The notes under the pieces were generated by a model, which saw nothing but the letters and a program-made list of their open reading frames with translations, was not told where the DNA came from and searched no databases. Below, in pieces: positions 57,811 through 64,000 of a stretch of 64,000 nt of DNA. Location of the stretch: the NCBI GenBank assembly GCA_009599575.1, contig VWND01000002.1, positions 310,001 through 374,000 of the forward strand, given 5' to 3'. This stretch comes from Blumeriella jaapii (lineage: Eukaryota > Ascomycota > Leotiomycetes > Helotiales > Drepanopezizaceae). The stretch's first letter is position 1. Each line of letters opens with the position of its first letter. The translations under genes were made by a program, and so were the position numbers.

Positions 57811-59285
57811 CCCACACGGTCCTGGCTCTCCCTGGCCCTCCCCGGCCTCCCTGGCCCTCGAGCGTCCTTCCGGCCCCTGCCCTTGCCGCAGAAAAGCATC
57901 ACCTCAGCACACGGACGACCGCGACTGATCTTCTTGTTCTGCTGTCAGATCGGACCTACGACCTTTGTTAGGAGCGACTCCGACCAAGCGACGACCAAGC
58001 GACCAAGCGACCAAGCGACCAACACAGACCATTCATTGATTGTCGAAATCCTCACTCGACAAGGCGCGCCTACAGTACATACTCGGGCACGCGTTCGTGG
58101 CGGGCGCTGGTGGAGAGCTGCGCTCGTGGTGGTGCCTTCTGCCTCCCTCTCCCGGCCTCCCTTCCTGCCCGGCCGGCGGGAGGAGACGAAGACGACAGGT
58201 CTCAAGGATACATTCATTCATACTGGCATTCTGTCTGTCTGTCTTTCTTCCATCCGCAACGCCGTGGCCTGCACATCGAGACCTGATCTCCGAATCCCCT
58301 TCACGCTCTCCCGATTCTGCCGACTCGGCCGATTCGGTCGACCAACGAAACCATCGAACGCCTCGACTCCCTTGCCGCCGCGCAACCATCACAACGCGTC
58401 GACAAACGCCTCCGCCCGACACTGACACTGGGTGTACGACGTTGCGGCCCGCCGTGATTGGACGGATCAGTCCGCCTGCGGTTGGTCGTGGGTTTCCACG
58501 CCAGAAGCCTTCTCGGTCTCGGGGCCGCGATCCCGTCCCCCTTGGCCGGACGCGCACCCGCCGTGCTCGAGTCGTCCGTCGCTGCGCTGCAGACTCAGGA
58601 GAACGAACGGCCTTCCTTACCCGAGACGGGTGCATGGATTCCGTTCTCTCCGCAGTCTGATTGAGTTGGGAATCTTCCCGACCCTGGCTCGCTCTGCTGT
58701 TACTTTTCGTCTTGACTCGAGACTCCTCCCCCCTCCCCGCAACCTGCCAGAGCAGCATAAACAGACGTCGTGTATCCCGCCAGGGTCCCGGTCCAGGTCC
58801 AGGTCCAGGGTCCAGGGTCCGGTCAGGTCTGTGCTTGAGCAACAAAACCATCCCCAGTCCCAAAATAACGTTGCAGCTACTGGAAACATAAAATCTCCTT
58901 AACGGGACGCTCTACTCTGTACGTTTGACTTGATGCCCCTCAATACACTTGCAACATCACAATCCCGAATTCGGGTTTATTGTTAGCTGGCGCATGGCGA
59001 GAGGACCTACGGAGAGGGCTGCCCAACACCCTTGACTCGAGGCGACTTGCCATGCAGCCCTCCGTTGCTCGTCACATTCCTCCCTCGCGACATTCCTCCT
59101 TCACCTTCTGTTTTGCAAAACAACACCTGATCTGCCGTTATAAACTGGGCGGGCTAACAATCCTGTCGCGCAGATCGTCAATCCCCTCCCCCGCCTTGGA
59201 GCATTGACAGAGCACGCTCGCGAACGATTAGGCACAGAGAGAGAGAGAGAGAGAGAACCCAAGAAGACACATCCGACCAGACTAC

Positions 59286-62200
59286 ATGTTCGGCTTCCAT
59301 GAGAGCCATCCCGGATCATCTACCATGGTGAAGGAGACTGATTACTCGGCGCGATCGAGCGTTCACGTGGCGCCGCTCATTATCAAGAAAGACCGTTCTC
59401 GTGGATCAAGCGTGGAATCTGGACACAGCCGAAATGCCTCCTCGAGGAGCAGTAGCAGGACCGGAGGCTCGGGCAATCATACCCAGATGACGCCACCCGC
59501 AACACCAAATGGATCCCAAGAGGATCTGAACCAACAGGTTGAAACGGCGCCGCCCGTGTTCCACCCTTTCCTGAGGGCCTTCTACCCCTTCCACCCGACG
59601 TACATGATGTCCGACACGACCGTCACGCTTTCGCTGAACGAGGGCGACGTCGTCTTGGTCCACTCGATACACACCAACGGCTGGGCTGATGGAACCCTCC
59701 TCCTGTCGGGCGCCCGCGGATGGCTGCCGACCAACTACTGCGAGGCCTACGACCCGGAACCGATGAAGAACCTGCTGAAGGCGCTTCTGAACTTTTGGGA
59801 CCTGATGCGCAGTGGGATGGTCAGCGACAGTGAGGTCTTTGGAAACCAGGAATTCATGCGCGGAATCATCGCTGGGGTCCGATACCTCCTCGTGAGTCGG
59901 ATACGCATGACGGGGTGAAACGAACGCTGACGATCGACAGGACAAGTCGAATTGCTTGACGAGGGAGTCCCCTCAAGTTCAGGGTAGCGAAGGCCTTCGC
60001 AAGAATCGAAAGGCACTGCTCTCGGACCTGTCGTCGTTGGTCAAGACGGCCAAAAAGCTGCAGGAACACGCGGTCGGGACGCGGACGCGGAAGATGTCAA
60101 CAACACGATTGACGAGATGATCTTGAAAGCATTCAAGATCGTCACCAGGGGCGTACGGTTCCTCGACGTTCTGGAACTCGACGTCCAGTCGCGGCAGCAG
60201 CCTGTGCATCGAGTCATGGCCACCCTTGCGGAGGAATCCTGCATCCCGCCGACGCCTCCAGCAGACTCGACGTCATTCGAGGAAGCATCACAGGAAGAAG
60301 ACCCTGCAGGGAATGCGGCTTCGCGCAGAAGTTCGCTCCGCAGCTCGGCAAGCGGTTCCTCGCTGCAACGGGCCGAAGAACAACAACAACAACAACAACA
60401 GCAACAGCAATCAAAGCGACATTCGTACAAACGCATGTCGAGCAACCTTGCTTCGGTCAGTTCTGCAACACACGTCGCGAACAATGCGGAAACACGGCCA
60501 AGATCCCAACCGTCGCCCATCCACGTGAAACGACAATCAATCTCCCACCGATTGTCAACCCTGATCCCGGCTGCGCCTCGAGACAACCTCGTGTCGGAGC
60601 GCTTGAATTCCTCGCACGACATCTTTCTTTCGCACCTCGGGTCATTCATTGGACGCCTTCATCTCCAGTCGCAGTCTTCCTCGGATCTCATCTCGACAGT
60701 GCGACAATCGGTTACCGCAGGACGAGAGCTTCTCCTGGTCGTCGAGTCGATCTGTGCGCACGATAACCACAGCGCCGAGGCACTGGATGGGGCGAGGATG
60801 GCCGTCTACGACCGGATCAACAAGTTAGTTGGTGCTGCGCGGGAGATCATCACCTCGTCGAGCCTCGACGAAGATCACGTGGTGATGCCGCAGGACAACG
60901 GACGGCTCCTCATGGCAGCCACCGGGTGCGTGAAAGCCGCCGGAGAATGCGTGGCCAAGACGAAATACGTGATTGAGCGAATCGGCGATTTCGAGTTTGA
61001 TCCCGAGCTGCACATTGATGTAGCGTCACTCGGTGTCAGTGCACACGATGCTAGAGAGGAGGATCTGGCACTAGGCGTCGAGGAAGCGCCTCCCGAGCCT
61101 GCCACTCGACCGCCTCCCCCACCTCTCATCATCCCCAACATGTCATACGAAAAGCCCCTCCCCGATGTGCCGCTGGACACCCCTCCGGCGACCGAAGAGA
61201 CAGCTCCGCGAACACTGTCGACGGCATTGGCGTCGGTGGCCGAGGACGAGCTGGCCGAGAGCGAAAGCTCCAATTCCTCGAAGCGATCGTCGAGCAAGTT
61301 AATCCTGCCTCCGCTGCCCAAGATGACCAGCCCGTTGTTGGCGGGGGAGGAGTACAGTCCCTCGGACGTCTCGTCACCCCACGACAGCGAATTCCAATCT
61401 TCCTTCCGAAGCGGCAGCATTGCCATCTCAACCACGGGCACCAGCAGCACCTATCTCAGCAGCATGCGCGACTCGGAATCCAGTCTGCTCTCGCAGATCT
61501 CGACTCGCGCCTCGTCTCCCAACCATTCGATCTACGTCCCAAGGCAGCAGTCCTCCATCTCCGACCTGAGTGTCACCGGCAGCCAGTCCTCCACGCTCGC
61601 CGAGGAGTTGGACGAAGGTGAATTCAAGATGCTCGAGCGAACCTCGGCACACGAATTGCTGTACAACAAGGAAGGCCAGATCACAGGCGGAACGCTTCCA
61701 GCTCTGGTGGAGCGGATGACCACCCACGATTCGACGCCCGACTCGATCTTTGTTTCAACCTTCTACCTCACCTTCCGATTGTTCGTCACACCCGTCGAGC
61801 TCGCGCGTGCGCTCGTCGACCGGTTTGACTACGTCGCAGAAAGCCCACGCATAGCTGGTCCTGTGCGATTGCGCGTGTACAATGTGTTTAAGGGATGGTT
61901 GGAGTCGCACTGGAGAGAGGTCTCGGACCACGATGCCTTGCGGGTCATCCAGCCATTTGCGCAGCAACAATTGACCAAGGTCCTTCCCGCGGCGGGAAAG
62001 AGGCTGTTGGAGCTCACCCACAAGGTTTCCAGCACCGACGGACCCCTCGTGCCCCGATTGGTCTCATCCATGGGCAAGACGTCCACCTCAATCGCCCAAT
62101 ACATCCCGGCCGACACGCCGCTACCGCCCGTCAACCTGACCAAGAGTCAGGTGGGCTTGCTGAAGAACTGGAAGCTGGGGGGCAGCTCGCCTACCATCTT

Positions 62201-63107
62201 GGACATTGATCCTCTAGAGATGGCTCGACAATTGACCATCAAGGGTATGACGATCTTTTGCTCGATCATGCCTGAGGAGCTTCTCGGATCCGAATGGACC
62301 AAGAGATCTGGATCGAACGCGGTCAACGTCAGAGCCATGTCGACCCTTTCTACCGATCTTTCCAATCTGGTTGCCGACACGGTCCTCCAATACGACGATG
62401 CCAAGAAGCGCGCCACGATCATCAAGCAATGGATCAAGGTTGCACACAAGTGCTTGGAGCTGAACAACTACGACTCCTTGATGGCGATTATTTGCTCCTT
62501 GAATTCCTCAACCATCGTGCGTCTCAAGAGAACTTGGGATGTGGTTTCACACAAGCGCAAGGATATGCTCAAACACCTGCAAGCCATTGTGGAGACGGAC
62601 AAGAACTATGCCGTTCTACGTCGCAGACTTCACGACCACGTGCCTCCTTGCCTTCCATTCGTCGGAATGTACCTCACCGACCTCACGTTCGTCGATGCCG
62701 GAAATGCCGCGACCAGACAGCTTCCAGCCCTTGGTGCTGGTGACGGCATGTCGGTCATCAATTTCGACAAGCACACGCGCACTGCCAAGATCATAGGCGA
62801 ACTCCAACGATTCCAGATTCCTTACCGGTTGGCCGACGTGCCCGAGCTACAAGAATGGATCCAGGCACAGATTGTCCGCGTCAAGTCTTCATCTGAGAAC
62901 GAGAATGTCCAGCAATACTACCGCAAGAGTCTGCTCCTGGAACCTCGTGAGCCAACGCAGCCACGACCGAGTCCGATCGAGAGTCAAAACCCCTGGACAC
63001 AGCGGCCGGAGCCGCCAAGTTCGATCTCTTCTCTTGGACACATTCATACTCCCGAGAGCGCCAACCGAGCATTGCCCCGACGCCCTTGTAATAGAAGAAG
63101 CGGGTGA
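59286..63107 (+). CDS. CDC25-type Ras guanine-nucleotide exchange factor (SH3 + RasGEF); one frameshift
   Basis: Activates Ras by exchanging GDP for GTP, upstream of cAMP/PKA and MAP-kinase signalling. Exon 1 is 59286-59891, the intron is 59892-59940 (49 bp), and the remainder runs to 63107, about 1,260 residues. The N-terminus has an SH3 domain (FLRAFYPFHPTYMMSDTTVTL.., GWLPTNYCEAY; about residues 95-158). A Ser-rich linker follows with a short Gln run (about 60379-60410) and two Pro-rich patches. RasGEF-N lies near 61670-61830 (GGTLPALVERMTTHD) and the catalytic RasGEF domain at about 62210-62860 (AQWI-like KQWIKVAHKCLELNNYDSLM, PFVGMYLTDLTF). Near 60073-60080 the frame slips by one base: DKSNCLTRESPQ..KKLQEHA reads in one frame and EDVNNTIDEMILKAFKIV in the next. 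No intron fits there; one extra G in the GGG run repairs it. A GA repeat (59237-59256) precedes the start codon. Confidence 0.92.
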
Positions 63108-63894
63108 CGAGGATTCCCGTCACGAAACCTCAACACACCTACCACTATAACTCCGCCACACCCAGCTCCTCCTCCCCGATTTTCTTATGATGGACCGATT
63201 GATTTGATACCCCTTTTGAGCAGCGTTTTAGCGATTGGGATTTTTCATGCACTCACGGGCAAAAAACTCAGGGCGTTTGGCTGTCTTCTCGTCACGGCTA
63301 ATGGGTGGGGCGAGCACATTGCCCTTGATTGACACACCACGCACCCACGTCTTTCTTTTTCATTTATCTTCTTTTTTGCTTGAGCCTTGCTACGATGTCC
63401 AATGGGACCGTCGCCTGTTGAATACGATGGCGTGTCGGGCTAGCCTTTGAACGGCTCGAGACGCAGCTTGGGGCTCGTAAGAACTGCACAAATTTCGCTG
63501 GTGGCGGATTGGGGACTCATTGTTGATTTCTTGCTTGTACAAAATATTGCGCATTAGTACTTTGTATCTTTTCTGTGGCACATGGCGGGGTGGGATGGGC
63601 TGGGAAAATCACAGGCTCCGGATTCGGGCTTTCTCTCTGGCTGGGATTGGTTGGTTGGGTTTGGGCTACACAAAGATCGAAACTGGCTTGGTCTAGATGA
63701 ATGGGCTGAGTCGGGTGGTTGGGTGTGGCTTTGTTTTTTTGTTTGGTTTTTTTTTTTTTCCCTGGGGAAAGAAAAGGAGGGGAAAACAAAAGCCACGAAG
63801 GAACGAAGGTCCATGGTACAACCAAGTAACGAGCTCGTGCTCTGCTGTGTATTGAAATTCTACAACCATTTTAATCACACTTTGAGACCCGATC

Positions 63895-63942
<48 letters not shown>

Positions 63943-64000
63943 CTTTTAATGGTTCTCTCTTCTTCTTCTTTCATTTCCACTGACTCTCTCGTTTACTTGC
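63108..64000. other. 3-prime flank of the Ras exchange factor gene
   Basis: No gene supported. It ends with a 44-base T tract (63899-63942) and T/C-rich sequence. Confidence 0.5.
63899..63942. repeat. Poly-T tract, 44 bases
   Basis: Uninterrupted T run near the right edge of the window. Confidence 0.95.

Larger units (their letters stand above)
43420..59285. other. Gene-free, repeat-dense block of nearly 16 kb
   Basis: No protein family is recognisable in any frame. Open frames are low-complexity (poly-Pro/Ser/Arg, Val/Gly, Tyr/Thr/His) and usually occur on both strands at once. The block is filled by minisatellites (43606, 45841, 52603), direct repeats (44561/44996, 45171), microsatellites and dozens of GTACAGTAC/TACTGTAC words between about 46 and 57.3 kb. 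The right-hand part (about 57.3-59.2 kb) is CT/GC-rich with pyrimidine runs and may be a long 5-prime leader of the Ras exchange factor gene. A noncoding RNA could be hidden here, but nothing marks one. Confidence 0.6.

Noticed and set aside
57196..58425. 409-codon plus-strand frame
   Set aside because: Built from hexamer and CT-rich repeats, overlapped by equally long frames in other registers and on the other strand, no motif. Treated as leader or repeat sequence.

Overview
This window is nuclear DNA of a filamentous ascomycete (Pezizomycotina). The evidence is short spliceosomal introns (about 45-126 bp, GT..AG) in most genes, fungus-restricted families (Zn2Cys6 regulator, PalA/Rim20, Cdc25-type RasGEF with SH3, DUF6604-like protein) and AT-rich gene-poor stretches alternating with GC-rich genes. 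I cannot place it below subphylum with confidence.

Layout. 0.5-2.0 kb: a five-exon Zn2Cys6 transcription factor. 3.1-4.2 kb: a fungal protein of unknown function. 4.2-8.5 kb: gene-poor and AT-leaning. 8.5-15.1 kb: three unrecognised genes and a MYND-finger protein. 15.4-17.1 kb: a phosphatidylserine-decarboxylase-like enzyme (minus strand). 19.5-21.7 kb: mitochondrial FAD glycerol-3-phosphate dehydrogenase (minus). 24.3-26.7 kb: cobalamin-independent methionine synthase (minus). 29.3-34.5 kb: an accessory-looking stretch with an FAD monooxygenase, a DUF6604-like gene remnant and an HMG-CoA-reductase-like protein that lacks most catalytic residues. 36.1-38.9 kb: palA/RIM20. 41.0-43.4 kb: a secreted beta-propeller phytase-like protein with EGF-like modules, interrupted by two one-base frameshifts. 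43.4-59.3 kb: almost 16 kb with no recognisable gene, packed with minisatellites, microsatellites, long homopolymers and GTACAGTAC/TACTGTAC-type words. 59.3-63.1 kb: a CDC25-type Ras exchange factor with one further one-base frameshift.

Functionally the window mixes housekeeping metabolism (glycerol shuttle, methionine synthesis), signalling (PalA pH pathway, Ras activation), phosphate scavenging (phytase) and accessory enzymes. I see no clear operon-like or biosynthetic logic. The nearest thing to a cluster is the monooxygenase / DUF6604 remnant / HMGR-like run at 29-34.5 kb. The most notable points are the HMGR pseudoenzyme, three frameshifts that can all be explained by a base lost from a homopolymer, and three tandem arrays, two of them with nested higher-order periods (7-bp units in 49-bp blocks; 14-bp units in 70-bp blocks). 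All gene calls come from reading translations by eye; no database search was run.
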